Shown here one piece after another: positions 35,782 to 45,962 of a DNA stretch of 53,994 nt. Within the stretch, counting starts at the first letter, position 1. The number at the start of each line of letters is the position of its first letter. A model generated the notes under the pieces. The model was not told where the DNA came from, did no database searches, and saw only the letters and a list, made by a program, of their open reading frames with translations. Both the position numbers and the translations under genes were made by a program. The stretch comes from Solirubrobacter taibaiensis (lineage in GTDB: Bacteria > Actinomycetota > Thermoleophilia > Solirubrobacterales > Solirubrobacteraceae): positions 1 to 53,994 of the forward strand of contig JAPDDQ010000051.1 of assembly GCA_027587225.1 (NCBI GenBank). The letters are read 5' to 3'.

Positions 35782-36786
35782 CTAATACAGCTCCTCGACA
35801 AAGCGCGACAGCTCGTGCGCGGCCTCGCGCACCGAGCGAATCGCGCGGGAATAGTCCATCCGCGTCGGCCCGATCACCGACACGGTCCCAAGATTGCGTT
35901 GCGGCAGGCCGTAGTTGGCGGCCACCAGCGAAAGGCCCTGGAGCGCCGGCTCCGGATTCTCCATCCCGATCCGCACGTAGGCGTTGCGGGAGCCCAGGGC
36001 TGTGGAGAGCACGCCGAGCATCGAGACCCGCCGCTCGAGCATCTCCATCAGCGCGTTGAGCTGAGAGACGTCCTGGAAGCGGTACTCGCTCACCAGCCGG
36101 TGCGCCCCGTCCACGTACAGCGAGTCGTCGGCGGTGTCGACGAGCTCCAGGAACGCGGGCGCGAGCTCGGTGATGAACGCGCGCTCCGTGGCCGGCAGCG
36201 ATGCGTCGTTCAGGCGCGAGCCGAGCATCCGCGCGCCCAGGCCCATGCTCACCAGCCGGTCGTTGAGGTACTCGCCGGCCCAGTCCGCCAGCCCGGCATC
36301 CACGGGCCGGTCGAACGTGAAGACCTTCTTCGACACCCCGCCCGTGGACGTGATCACGACGACCATCAGCACCTGCGGCTGCAGGAGCAGGACCTCGATG
36401 TGGCGGATCGTGGTCGTCCCGATCGGCGGCGCGGTGACGAGCGCGAGCAGATTCGTGACCTGCGACAGCGTCTCGGTGGTCACCTTCATCGCCTCGTCGA
36501 CCTGGCGCCGCACGAGCGACATCCCCAGCGCCTCCCGCGGCGCCTCGGGCATCAGCTGATCCACGTAGTAGCGGTAGCCCGCGTCGGTCGGGATCCGGCC
36601 CGCGGACGTATGCGGATGGGCGAGCAGCCCGTTCTCCTCGAGCGCCGAGAGCTCGTTGCGGATCGTCGACGGCCCAGCGGTCACGTCCGGGTCGGCGGCG
36701 AGCGTCTTAGAGCCCACCGGCTGGCCTGTGGCCGCGAAGCCGTCCACCACTTTGCCGAGGAGGAGGGCCTGACGGGGCGTAAGCAC
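35782..36786 (-). CDS. hrcA: Heat-inducible transcriptional repressor HrcA
   Basis: 334 residues from GTG 36786; the open frame continues upstream as a shadow of the hadB-like gene. N-terminal winged helix with TPRQALLLGKVVDGF and GPSTIRNELSALEENGLL, then HTSAGRIPTDAGYRYYVD, diagnostic of HrcA. The C-terminal GAF-like domain has GLSLVAANYG and GPTRMDYSRAIRSV. It represses chaperone genes at CIRCE sites; I find no CIRCE (TTAGCACTC-N9-GAGTGCTAA) in this window. Confidence 0.95.
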   Translation of the reverse strand: MLTPRQALLLGKVVDGFAATGQPVGSKTLAADPDVTAGPSTIRNELSALEENGLLAHPHTSAGRIPTDAGYRYYVDQLMPEAPREALGMSLVRRQVDEAMKVTTETLSQVTNLLALVTAPPIGTTTIRHIEVLLLQPQVLMVVVITSTGGVSKKVFTFDRPVDAGLADWAGEYLNDRLVSMGLGARMLGSRLNDASLPATERAFITELAPAFLELVDTADDSLYVDGAHRLVSEYRFQDVSQLNALMEMLERRVSMLGVLSTALGSRNAYVRIGMENPEPALQGLSLVAANYGLPQRNLGTVSVIGPTRMDYSRAIRSVREAAHELSRFVEELY

Positions 36787-36790
36787 AGCG

Positions 36791-37162
36791 TCAGATTCTA
36801 AGAACTGCTTTGCCGCGGCGGACGAGCTTGTTGCCGTCCTGCACCGCATCGCAGTCGAAGACGGCCTCGCCATCGCCTGAGGACTTGAGCTTCGACGTGA
36901 TCGTGATGTCCTGCTCGGGCACGCCCATCCCGCGGAACTGCACGGACAGCGACTTGAGCGCGAGCGGGTCGCCGACCACGTCGGTCTGCGCCCGCGCGAC
37001 CTGCGCCATCGTCCACAGGCCGTGCAGGATCTTCGACGGCAGCTCGACGCTCTGGGCGAACTCGTCGTCCAGATGGATCGGGTTGAAGTCGCCCGATGCG
37101 CCCGCATAGTGGTACGTGGTGTACCGGTCGGGCGTGATCGTCACCTCACGAAGTTCGTCCAT
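36791..37162 (-). CDS. MaoC-like dehydratase, HadB-type subunit
   Basis: 123 residues from ATG 37162. Hotdog fold with the hydratase-2 motif ASGDFNPIHLDDEFA, carrying the catalytic Asp and His. It is read with a 22-bp overlap after a second, non-catalytic-looking hotdog gene, as in the HadAB (3R)-hydroxyacyl-ACP dehydratase of mycobacteria. It probably acts in fatty-acid elongation. Confidence 0.87.
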   Translation of the reverse strand: MDELREVTITPDRYTTYHYAGASGDFNPIHLDDEFAQSVELPSKILHGLWTMAQVARAQTDVVGDPLALKSLSVQFRGMGVPEQDITITSKLKSSGDGEAVFDCDAVQDGNKLVRRGKAVLRI

Positions 37163-37541
37163 GTCCCCTCGCAGACGAGTTCGCCGCGCTGATTCGTCGA
37201 GCGCGAGCTGAATGTGAAGACCTTGATCTCGCCCCGCTTGACCTCTTCGACGAAGGCGGCCTCGGTGGTGATCTCGTCGCCGGCGACGACCGGCAGGTGC
37301 CAGGTGAACTCCTGGGCGCCGTGGACCAGGCGGGAGAAGTCGATCCCGATCTGCGGATCGAGCACCGCGGGCTTCATCGCGCGCCACTTGTAGACGGCGG
37401 CGAACATGGGCGGCGCGACGACGTCCTCGTAGCCGGCCTCACGGGCGGCCGCGACGTCGTGGCACAGCGGCGACTGCTCGCCGACCGCGGCCGCGTACTC
37501 GCGGATCTTCTCGCGGCCGACCAGATACGTGTCCGAGTGAC

Positions 37542-37545
<4 letters not shown>
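37141..37545 (-). CDS. MaoC N-terminal-type dehydratase, HadA-type subunit
   Basis: 134 residues, FAS1_DH/MaoC_dehydrat_N type: GREKIREYAAAVGEQSPLC at the N terminus, VVAPPMFAAVYKW, HGAQEFTWHLPVVAGDEIT. It lacks the GDxNPxH active site found in its partner, consistent with a structural subunit of a heterodimer. ATGA overlap with lepA (37542-37545). Confidence 0.87.
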
Positions 37546-39350
<1,805 letters not shown>

Positions 39351-39362
39351 AGCCCTCTTAGA

Positions 39363-40961
39363 TTAGGAGCGACGGCGCAGTCTTCGCGCGAAGAGGTCGA
39401 GGATTTGTCTCGCCTCGGGGATCTGGAGTCCCAGAACAACAGCCGTGTAGGCCGCGGATCCGAGGCCCAGGGCGGTGAAGACGCTCACGATCTGCGCGAT
39501 CAGCGCGTCCCCGAGCAGCGCGTCCAAGCCGTACCAGACGCCGTAGCTGACGGCCGCCAGGACGCCCGCGCCGACGAGCATCTTCGCGACCGCGAGCAGC
39601 GTCTCGCGCGTCTCGAACCCGCCCAGCGCCCGGCGCAGCAGGACCGCTTCGGCCAGCACGAGCGCGACGTTGGACGCGATCGTGCCGAGCACGATGCCGG
39701 CGATCCCGAACGGCTTGGCCAGCAGGTAGGAGCCGACGGCGTTGATCGCGAGCGAGCCGACGGCGAGCTTGGTCGGCGTCAGTGGCTGCTGGAGCGAGAA
39801 GAACCCGCGCGTGAGCATGAGCACCCAGCCGCTGAACGGGAGGCTGAAGGCGAACCAGAAGAGCGCGTCGGCGGTGAGCGCCGTCGACTCCGCGTTCCAC
39901 TCGCCGCGCTCGAACACGAGCCGGACGAGCGGGTCGGCGAGCACCGCCATCGCCGCGCCGGCCGGGATCAACAACAGGCCGATCTGGCGCAGGCCGGTGC
40001 CGATCGTGGCCCGCATGCCCGCGTAGTCGGCGCGTGCCGCCAGCCGGGCGAGCTGCGGGAACAGCACGGTCGCGACCGCGACGGAGAACATCCCCTGCGG
40101 GAGCATGTAGATGCGGAACGCGGCGTCGATCGCGCGGGGCACCTGGTTGGAGACGCCAGAGCCGATGACCGTGTTCAGCAACAGGTTGATGTTGATCAGC
40201 CCGAGCCCGATCGAGACCGGGAGCATCAGCAGCAGCACGCGCCTGACGCGCTCGTCGCCGCGCCGCGGGAGCCGGATGTGGCCGATCGGGAACCCCATCC
40301 GGCGCAGCGTCGGCAACATCATCAGCAGCTGCACGAGCGTGCCGGCGACGACGCCGATGGCGTACGCGTAGAGCTTGTCGTCGCCCGTGAACAGCGGCGC
40401 CAGCCCGACCATCCCGGCGATGATCACCAGGTTCCAGACCAGTGGCGCGATCGCCGGGATCGTGAAGTGGTCGTGGACGTTGAGGATCCCGGTGACCAGG
40501 CCGGTAAGGCCCAGCAGCACCACGATCGGGAACAGCACCTGGCTGAGCCCGACGGCCAGCGTGTCCAGCGCGGGCGTGAACTCGTCGCCCGTGAACAGCG
40601 GGATCAGCCAGGGCGCGATCAGGATGAACAGCAGCGAGACGAGTGTCAGCGCGACGAGCATCAGGCCGGCGAGAGCGCCGGCGAGCTCGATCGCCTCCTT
40701 GCGCTTCTTCTGCTCGAGCAGCTCGGAGAAGACCGGGACGAACGCGCTGGAGAGGGCCGCGTCGGCCACCAGCGCGCGGATCAGGTTCGGGATCTGGAAC
40801 GCCAGCGTGAACGCCGACGCCGCGCCCGCGGTGCCGAAGTAGGCTGCCGCGACGACCTCGCGGATCAGGCCCGCGACGCGGGAAAGCCCGGTCGCGACCG
40901 AGAAGATCAGCGTGTTGATCGCCGTGCGGCGAGCGTGTCCTGAGTCCGGTGGTGAAGCCAA
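39363..40961 (-). CDS. murJ: Lipid II flippase MurJ
   Basis: 532 residues, 14 TM MATE-like fold of the MOP superfamily. GLSRVAGLIREVVAAAYFG is the family N-terminal motif, and FQIPNLIRALVADAALSSAF follows. Later repeats include LAVGSLAINAVGSYLLAKPF. It flips lipid II for peptidoglycan synthesis. Start is TTG 40961. Divergent from rpsT with 50 bp between starts. It lacks the pseudokinase extension seen in mycobacterial MviN. Confidence 0.94.
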   Translation of the reverse strand: MASPPDSGHARRTAINTLIFSVATGLSRVAGLIREVVAAAYFGTAGAASAFTLAFQIPNLIRALVADAALSSAFVPVFSELLEQKKRKEAIELAGALAGLMLVALTLVSLLFILIAPWLIPLFTGDEFTPALDTLAVGLSQVLFPIVVLLGLTGLVTGILNVHDHFTIPAIAPLVWNLVIIAGMVGLAPLFTGDDKLYAYAIGVVAGTLVQLLMMLPTLRRMGFPIGHIRLPRRGDERVRRVLLLMLPVSIGLGLININLLLNTVIGSGVSNQVPRAIDAAFRIYMLPQGMFSVAVATVLFPQLARLAARADYAGMRATIGTGLRQIGLLLIPAGAAMAVLADPLVRLVFERGEWNAESTALTADALFWFAFSLPFSGWVLMLTRGFFSLQQPLTPTKLAVGSLAINAVGSYLLAKPFGIAGIVLGTIASNVALVLAEAVLLRRALGGFETRETLLAVAKMLVGAGVLAAVSYGVWYGLDALLGDALIAQIVSVFTALGLGSAAYTAVVLGLQIPEARQILDLFARRLRRRS

Positions 40962-40970
40962 CCGGCGCGC

Positions 40971-40976
40971 TATAGT
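40971..40976 (+). promoter_or_regulatory. Possible -10 box of the rpsT promoter
   Basis: TATAGT lies 35 bp before the rpsT ATG in a very GC-rich setting. No good -35 hexamer sits at 16-18 bp, so the call is weak. A short GCCGC/GCGGC hairpin follows in the leader. Confidence 0.35.
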
Positions 40977-41011
40977 ACGCGGCCGCTGCAGCCAACTGCG
41001 GCTCTTTCACC

Positions 41012-41284
41012 ATGGCCAACATCAAGTCACAGATCAAGCGGAACAACCGCTCCGAGCGCGAACGCGTCGAGAACCGCCAATACACGTCTGCAATCAAGAC
41101 GTACTTCCGGCGCCTCGAGACCGCCGTGACCGAGGGTAAGGACGAAGCGGAGCTCACCGCCGAGCATCGCAAGCTCGTCTCCCTGATCGACAAGGCCGTC
41201 AAGCGCGGCGCGCTGCACGCCAACACGGGTGCCCGCAAGAAGGCTCGTGCCGAGCGGCTGCTGCGCAGCACGCCCACTGCCTAA
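41012..41284 (+). CDS. rpsT: 30S ribosomal protein S20
   Basis: 90 residues, basic helical protein starting MANIKSQIKRNNRSERER, with the typical late helices (KLVSLIDKAVKRGALHAN, then the ARKKARAERLL end). Binds 16S rRNA early in 30S assembly. It is monocistronic: a strong terminator lies 66 bp downstream. Confidence 0.97.
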   Translation: MANIKSQIKRNNRSERERVENRQYTSAIKTYFRRLETAVTEGKDEAELTAEHRKLVSLIDKAVKRGALHANTGARKKARAERLLRSTPTA

Positions 41285-41349
41285 AGCGAAGCCGGGGCAT
41301 CCCCTCCGCCCCACCCCGATCATCCGACCTCGCTCGGAGGTCCATGTCG

Positions 41350-41372
41350 AAGCGCCGGCCTAGCCGGCGCTT
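41350..41372 (+). terminator. Intrinsic terminator of rpsT
   Basis: A perfect 10-bp stem, AAGCGCCGGC (41350-41359) and GCCGGCGCTT (41363-41372), with a 3-nt loop, and the T run TTTT at 41371-41374. A smaller hairpin, GACCTC/GAGGTC (41326-41342), precedes it. Confidence 0.85.
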
Positions 41373-41390
41373 TTGCGTTTAATGGGCCGC

Positions 41391-41837
41391 ATGCTCACCG
41401 TGGTGGACCTCGGTCCGACTCCCCGGCAGGTCATCGAGACCATCACCACGGTCACCGACATCGGCCCGCGCCGCGCGGCGGAGCTCGTCGAGTGGCTGCC
41501 CGCGTACCTCGGGCGTGACGTGCGCCCCGAGTTGGCCGACGTGCTGCGCGAGGAGCTGCGGCGGGCGGGCGCCGTCGTCGAGGACCGTGAGCCACCGCCC
41601 GGGCCGGTCGTGCCGAGCGCGACGCCGACCGGTCCCGCGTCGGTCACGCTGCTGGACGCCGGAGCGGACCGTGTGCGCGTGACCAAGCTGATCCGGGCAG
41701 CCACCGGACTGCAGCTCCGCGAAGCCCGGCAGCTCGTCGACGCCGCCCCGGCCGTGGTCGCCTCCGGCCTGAGCGCTGACGCCGCCGCGACGCTGCGACG
41801 CGAGCTGGAAGCGGCCGGTGCGGACGTCGACGCCTAG
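41391..41837 (+). CDS. Protein with two L7/L12 C-terminal-like domains (copy A)
   Basis: About 148 residues; ATG 41391 or the in-frame ATG 41382 may start it (the upstream TTG lies in the terminator). The second half (from VTLLDAGADRVRVTKLI, then RAATGLQLREARQLVDAAP and GLSADAAATLRRELEAAGA) matches the compact C-terminal domain of ribosomal stalk protein L7/L12. The first half (VVDLGPTPRQVIETITTVTD, then IGPRRAAELVEWLPAYLGR) is a more diverged copy. The L12 N-terminal dimer domain and hinge are absent, so it cannot anchor to L10 as L12 does. Function unknown. Confidence 0.75.
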   Translation: MLTVVDLGPTPRQVIETITTVTDIGPRRAAELVEWLPAYLGRDVRPELADVLREELRRAGAVVEDREPPPGPVVPSATPTGPASVTLLDAGADRVRVTKLIRAATGLQLREARQLVDAAPAVVASGLSADAAATLRRELEAAGADVDA

Positions 41838-41846
41838 GATCGGGCC

Positions 41847-42374
41847 ATGAGCTTCCTCCGGCGCCTGTTTGGACGAGACGATGCAGTCGCGGACAACGGC
41901 CTGCCCGCCGTGCCGCGCTCCTCCGCTCCCCGGACGGGCGACTTGGTGCTGCTCGACGCCGGCCCGAAGAAGATCCAGGTGATCAAGATCGTGCGCGAGG
42001 CGACCGGGCTCGGTCTGAAGGAGGCGAAGCACCTGGTCGAGCGCACGCCGGCGGTACTCGACGCGGCGCTCGGCCCCGACCTCGAGCGCGCCGGGGCGAT
42101 CGTGCAGTACCACCCGACCGGCGCGCCGAAGCCACCGACGCCGGCCGGGCCCGGCACAGACGTCTTCCTCGCCGCCGCCGGGCCGAAGAAGATCCAGGTG
42201 ATCAAGGTGGTGCGCGAGGCGACCGGTCTCGGGCTCAAGGAGGCCAAGGACCTCGTCGAGGCCGCCCCGACGCTCGTCGCGTCCGGGCTGGGCCCGGACG
42301 CGGCGGCGGCGCTCGTGCGCGCCCTCGAAGGGGCCGGCGCTACGAGCGCTTCTTCTTCGCGGGCACCGCTTTGA
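41847..42374 (+). CDS. Protein with two L7/L12 C-terminal-like domains (copy B)
   Basis: 175 residues. A short basic N-terminal peptide (MSFLRRLFGRDD) is followed by two near-identical L7/L12 CTD cores: GPKKIQVIKIVREATGLGL then KEAKHLVE (39-65), and GPKKIQVIKVVREATGLGL then KEAKDLVE (112-138). The helix pair that in L12 contacts EF-Tu/EF-G is therefore preserved twice. Repeat 1 is about ten residues shorter at its end than repeat 2. It is nine bp after copy A, and its 3' end overlaps the convergent GH15 gene by 35 bp. Confidence 0.78.
   Translation: MSFLRRLFGRDDAVADNGLPAVPRSSAPRTGDLVLLDAGPKKIQVIKIVREATGLGLKEAKHLVERTPAVLDAALGPDLERAGAIVQYHPTGAPKPPTPAGPGTDVFLAAAGPKKIQVIKVVREATGLGLKEAKDLVEAAPTLVASGLGPDAAAALVRALEGAGATSASSSRAPL
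41961..42249 (+). repeat. Internal direct repeat, two ~70-bp copies 219 bp apart
   Basis: 41961-42030 and 42180-42249 align without gaps with few changes, mostly synonymous (for example both contain GAAGAAGATCCAGGTGATCA). They encode the duplicated domain cores of copy B, so the duplication is recent or under strong selection. Confidence 0.8.
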
Positions 42375-44289
42375 CGGGCTCGGGCACCAGGTCCTCGTGA
42401 GCTGACAGCGGCTGTAGGCCCGCCGCGAGCTTCGCGTCGGCGCGGATCACGTGCATCACGGCGTTGATCAGCGCCAGGTGCGTGAACGCCTGCGGGAAGT
42501 TGCCCAGGTGGCGGCCAGACTTCGGGTCGATCTCCTCCGCGTACAGGTGCAGCGGGGACGCGTAGCCGAGCAGCTTCTGGCACAGGTCGCGCGCGAGGCT
42601 GTGCTCGCCGATCTCGCTCAGCGCGCTCACGAGCCAGAACGAGCAGATCGTGAACGTGCCCTCCTCGCCCTGGAGGCCGTCGTCGGTCTCCTCGACCTTG
42701 TACCGCAGCACGAGGCCGTCGACCGTCAGGTTGTCGGCGATCGCCATCACCGTCTTGCGCACGCGCTCATCCGTCGGCGGCAGGAAGCGCACCAGCGGGA
42801 TCAGCAGCGCGGACGCGTCCAGCGCGTCGGTGTCGTAGTGCTGGGTGAAGATGCCGTCCTTGCAGCCGCGCTCGAGGATGTCGGCCTTGATCTCGTCGGC
42901 CTTCTCGCGCCAGATCGCGGCCTGCTCGTGGTTCTCGCGCAGCGTGGCGAGCCGGGACCCGCGGTCGCACGCGACCCAGCACATGACCTTCGACGAGGTG
43001 AAATGCTGGTCCCCGCCCCGGACCTCCCAGATGCCCTTGTCCGGCAGCTGCCAGTTCTCGATCGCGGCCTCGACGAGGCTCTTGATCAACGGCCAGCGGC
43101 GTTCGGGTAGGTGGTCGCGGGACTTCGCGTGCAGGAAGATCGAGTCCAGCATCGTGCCCCACACGTCGTGCTGGCGCTGGTTGTAGGCGCCGTTGCCGAT
43201 GCGGACGGGACGGGCGTTGTCGTAGCCGCTGAGGTGGTCGAGCGTCTCCTCGATCAACTCGCGCTCGCCCTGGATGCCGTACATGACCTGCAGGTCGTCC
43301 GCCTGCGCGGCGTCCTGCATGAAGTAGAAGTAGTCGTTGGCCTCCCACTCGAAGCCGAGTGAGTGCAGGCCCCAGAGCATGAACGTCGAGTCGCGGACCC
43401 AGCTGTAGCGGTAGTCCCAGTTGCGCTCGCCGCCCGGCGTCTCGGGCAGCGAGGTCGTCGCCGCCGCGATCATCGCGCCGGTCGGCGAGTACGACAGGCC
43501 CTTCAGCGTGAGGGCAGAGCGCTGCAGGTACTGGCGCCACGGGTGGTCCGGGAAGGTGCCGTGCGCGAGCCACTGGTGCCAGTAGTCGGCGGTCTTGACG
43601 AGCCGGTCGTAGGCCTCGTCGTAGGTCTTCGGGCCGGGGTGATCGGAGAACGCGAGCGCGACGAACGCCGTGTCGCCGTCCTTGAGCGTGCTGACCGCGC
43701 GCAGGCGCGAGCCCTCGAAGCCGACGCGCAGGTCGGTCGTGAGGCGGAGCTTGGTGCCCCACCCCTCGGCGGAGGCGACGGCCTCGTTGTAGCCCTTGCC
43801 CTCGTACTCCCATTCGGCGTAGCGGCGGCCGTAGTCGAAGATCGGGTCGCACTCCATCTGGACCTCGACCGACCCGTTCACGCAGCGCATCGTGCGCAGC
43901 AGGACGTGGTCGGCGTCGTAGTCCGTGGGGGCGCGGCGGTGGGTCGTGGAGCGCTCGTCCTTGTCGTGCCACGGGCCGACGAGCAGCACGTCGCGCACGA
44001 TCAGCCACCCGCGGTCGGTGCCCCAGGTGGTCTCCAGGATGTTCGTCCCGGGCAGGTACCGCCGAGCGGCGGGGACCATCGTGTCGGCCGGGCCGAGCCG
44101 GAACGTGCCGGCGTCCCGGTCCAGCAGCGCGCCGAACACGCTCGGGCCGTCGTAGCGCGGCAGGCACATCCACTCGATCGCGCCGGACGGCGCCACGAGT
44201 GCGCACGTCTCGCAGTCCGAGAGGAAGCCGTAGTCCGCGATCGGCGGGAACGGGGAGTTGAGCGGAGGGTTCGCGTTGTCCAGCGACAT
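42340..44289 (-). CDS. Glycoside hydrolase family 15 protein (trehalase/glucoamylase-like)
   Basis: 649 residues. N-terminal beta domain (PPIADYGFLSDCETCALVA; GAIEWMCLPRYDGPSVFGAL) followed by an (alpha/alpha)6 barrel. WDYRYSWVRDSTF, KGIWEVRGGDQHFTSSKVM (first catalytic Glu) and EEIDPKSGRHLGNFPQAFTH (second) are GH15 hallmarks. Mycobacterial members of this architecture act as trehalases. No signal peptide, so cytoplasmic. Lys-rich C terminus. Confidence 0.92.
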   Translation of the reverse strand: MSLDNANPPLNSPFPPIADYGFLSDCETCALVAPSGAIEWMCLPRYDGPSVFGALLDRDAGTFRLGPADTMVPAARRYLPGTNILETTWGTDRGWLIVRDVLLVGPWHDKDERSTTHRRAPTDYDADHVLLRTMRCVNGSVEVQMECDPIFDYGRRYAEWEYEGKGYNEAVASAEGWGTKLRLTTDLRVGFEGSRLRAVSTLKDGDTAFVALAFSDHPGPKTYDEAYDRLVKTADYWHQWLAHGTFPDHPWRQYLQRSALTLKGLSYSPTGAMIAAATTSLPETPGGERNWDYRYSWVRDSTFMLWGLHSLGFEWEANDYFYFMQDAAQADDLQVMYGIQGERELIEETLDHLSGYDNARPVRIGNGAYNQRQHDVWGTMLDSIFLHAKSRDHLPERRWPLIKSLVEAAIENWQLPDKGIWEVRGGDQHFTSSKVMCWVACDRGSRLATLRENHEQAAIWREKADEIKADILERGCKDGIFTQHYDTDALDASALLIPLVRFLPPTDERVRKTVMAIADNLTVDGLVLRYKVEETDDGLQGEEGTFTICSFWLVSALSEIGEHSLARDLCQKLLGYASPLHLYAEEIDPKSGRHLGNFPQAFTHLALINAVMHVIRADAKLAAGLQPLSAHEDLVPEPVKAVPAKKKRS

Positions 44290-44301
44290 TGCCGCCGGAT
44301 G

Positions 44302-45279
44302 TTAGGCCGCGGCGGCCAAAACCGTCCTGAGGGCGACCGTGTCCTCGTTGAGCCCGCCACCCATATGGCCTCGCGTCGCGGCTTCCAGGTCGGCCATGGC
44401 CGCAAGCGCTTGGCGCAACGAGTCGAGGTCGCGGGCCTGCACGTCCTTGATGAACTTGTCGGCGGCGCGGGGCGGCATCCGCAGGGTGCGCTTGACCTGG
44501 GCGGGCGCCTGGCCCTGGTGCAGCGCCTCGGCGACCGTGACGGCGTCCCGCAGGCGGCGGACCATGTTGTAGATCAGCCCCGTAACCCGCTCACCCTGCT
44601 GGCGCAGCTCCAGCAACAGCTCGATCGAGGTCTGCTTGTCGCCGGCGACCAGCGCGTCGGCGAGCGACCAGACCTTCTTCTCGGACGAGGTGGCGCAGGA
44701 CTCGATGACCTCCTCGGCGCCGATCGCGGCGCCCGGGCCGTGCTCCAGCGCCAGCTTCTCGAGTTCTCTGAGCAGGCGCTGCTGACGGTCGCCGACCTGC
44801 GCGACGAGCGCCTTCGCCCCCTCGCGGTCCAGGTCGATCTTCAGCGTCTTGGCCTGGCCTTCCAGCCACTTCGGTAGATCCCACGCCTTGACGTTGTTCT
44901 CGGCCGCGATCTGGCCGCCGACCTTCTCGACCGCCTTGTGGAGCTTGTCCGGGGCCTTGTAGCGGCCCTCCTCGCGGGCGAAGAACGCGACCGTGAGCGT
45001 CTCAGGGTCGGCGGACTGCAGCGCCTTGATGACCGGCTCGACCTCCGAGTCCTTCCAACGTTCGACCCCGTCCGCGATCACGAACCGGCGGCCCATCGCG
45101 AACGTCATGGTGCTCAGCGCGATCTCCACCGCTCCGGGCGTGCACTGGTCGCCCTCGTAGACCTCGACGCCCGCGGTCCCGGCCTCCTCCTCGGCCATCG
45201 CCCGCAGGCGTGCACGCCGTTCGGCGATGCGACCGTGGTCGTCGCCGTGGATGAGGTAAGCGGCGCGGAAGGCGGGCAC
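44302..45279 (-). CDS. holA: DNA polymerase III subunit delta
   Basis: 325 residues from GTG 45279. Clamp-loader delta: N-terminal AAA-like fold with AAYLIHGDDHGRI and no intact P-loop, as expected for delta; middle KWLEGQAKTLKIDLDREGAKA and DRQQRLLRELEKLAL; C-terminal collar SLADALVAGDKQTSIELLLE. Opens the beta clamp. Lies 12 bp from the GH15 gene, downstream of the response regulator. Confidence 0.92.
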   Translation of the reverse strand: MPAFRAAYLIHGDDHGRIAERRARLRAMAEEEAGTAGVEVYEGDQCTPGAVEIALSTMTFAMGRRFVIADGVERWKDSEVEPVIKALQSADPETLTVAFFAREEGRYKAPDKLHKAVEKVGGQIAAENNVKAWDLPKWLEGQAKTLKIDLDREGAKALVAQVGDRQQRLLRELEKLALEHGPGAAIGAEEVIESCATSSEKKVWSLADALVAGDKQTSIELLLELRQQGERVTGLIYNMVRRLRDAVTVAEALHQGQAPAQVKRTLRMPPRAADKFIKDVQARDLDSLRQALAAMADLEAATRGHMGGGLNEDTVALRTVLAAAA

Positions 45280-45290
45280 GGCCAGTGAGG

Positions 45291-45962
45291 TTAGAGGCCG
45301 CTCCAGCGGTACCGATGTTCCGGCCGCCCGCCGCCGTACCTGAGCTCCAGCTCGACCGTCTTGGCCTCGACCAGGTGCTCGAGATAGCGTCGCGCCGTCA
45401 CTCGCGACAGGCCCGCCGCCTCGGCGACTTCAGCAGCGCCGAGGGCGCGTTCGGCGTGCTGGATCGTGCGCTTGACGAGGTCCAGCGTCTCCTTGCTGAG
45501 CCCCTTCGGCAGCGGAAGCGCGCTGGAGGAGCGCAGCTCGCCGAGCATGGCGTCGATCTCGTCCTGCTCGGCCTCGCCCTGGCGTTGCACCTTGGCGCGG
45601 AACGCCTTGTAACGCTCGAGCTTCTCGCGGAAGGTGGCGAACGGGAACGGCTTGACCAGGTACTGCACGACGCCGAGTCCCACGGCGTTGCGGACCGTGT
45701 CGACGTCGCGCGCTGCGGTCACGGCGATGATGTCGGTGAGGTTGCCGGCGGCACGCAGTCTTCTACACACCTCGAGTCCGCCGAGATCCGGCAGGTAGAT
45801 GTCGAGCAGGATCAGGTCGGGCTCGTCGTCCAGGACGCGCCGCAGCGCCTCGGTCCCGCGGTGCGCGACACCGACCACCTCGAAGCCGTGGACCTTGGCC
45901 ACGTAGCCGCAATGGATGTCGGCCACGCGGACGTCGTCGTCGACGATGAGCGTGCGGATCAC
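45291..45962 (-). CDS. CitB/DcuR-type response regulator
   Basis: 223 residues from GTG 45962. Receiver domain with acidic DDD (8-10), phospho-acceptor Asp54 in LLDIYLPD, Lys104 in YLVKPF. C-terminal helix-turn-helix around AAEVAEAAGLSRVTARRYLE. Overlaps the kinase stop as GTGA (45959-45962). With the adjacent kinase it should sense dicarboxylates or citrate and control the divergent dctA. Confidence 0.93.
   Translation of the reverse strand: MIRTLIVDDDVRVADIHCGYVAKVHGFEVVGVAHRGTEALRRVLDDEPDLILLDIYLPDLGGLEVCRRLRAAGNLTDIIAVTAARDVDTVRNAVGLGVVQYLVKPFPFATFREKLERYKAFRAKVQRQGEAEQDEIDAMLGELRSSSALPLPKGLSKETLDLVKRTIQHAERALGAAEVAEAAGLSRVTARRYLEHLVEAKTVELELRYGGGRPEHRYRWSGL

Noticed and set aside
36700..36830. 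Search for a CIRCE operator at hrcA-dnaJ
   Set aside because: No TTAGCACTC or GAGTGCTAA half-sites are present here or elsewhere in the window.
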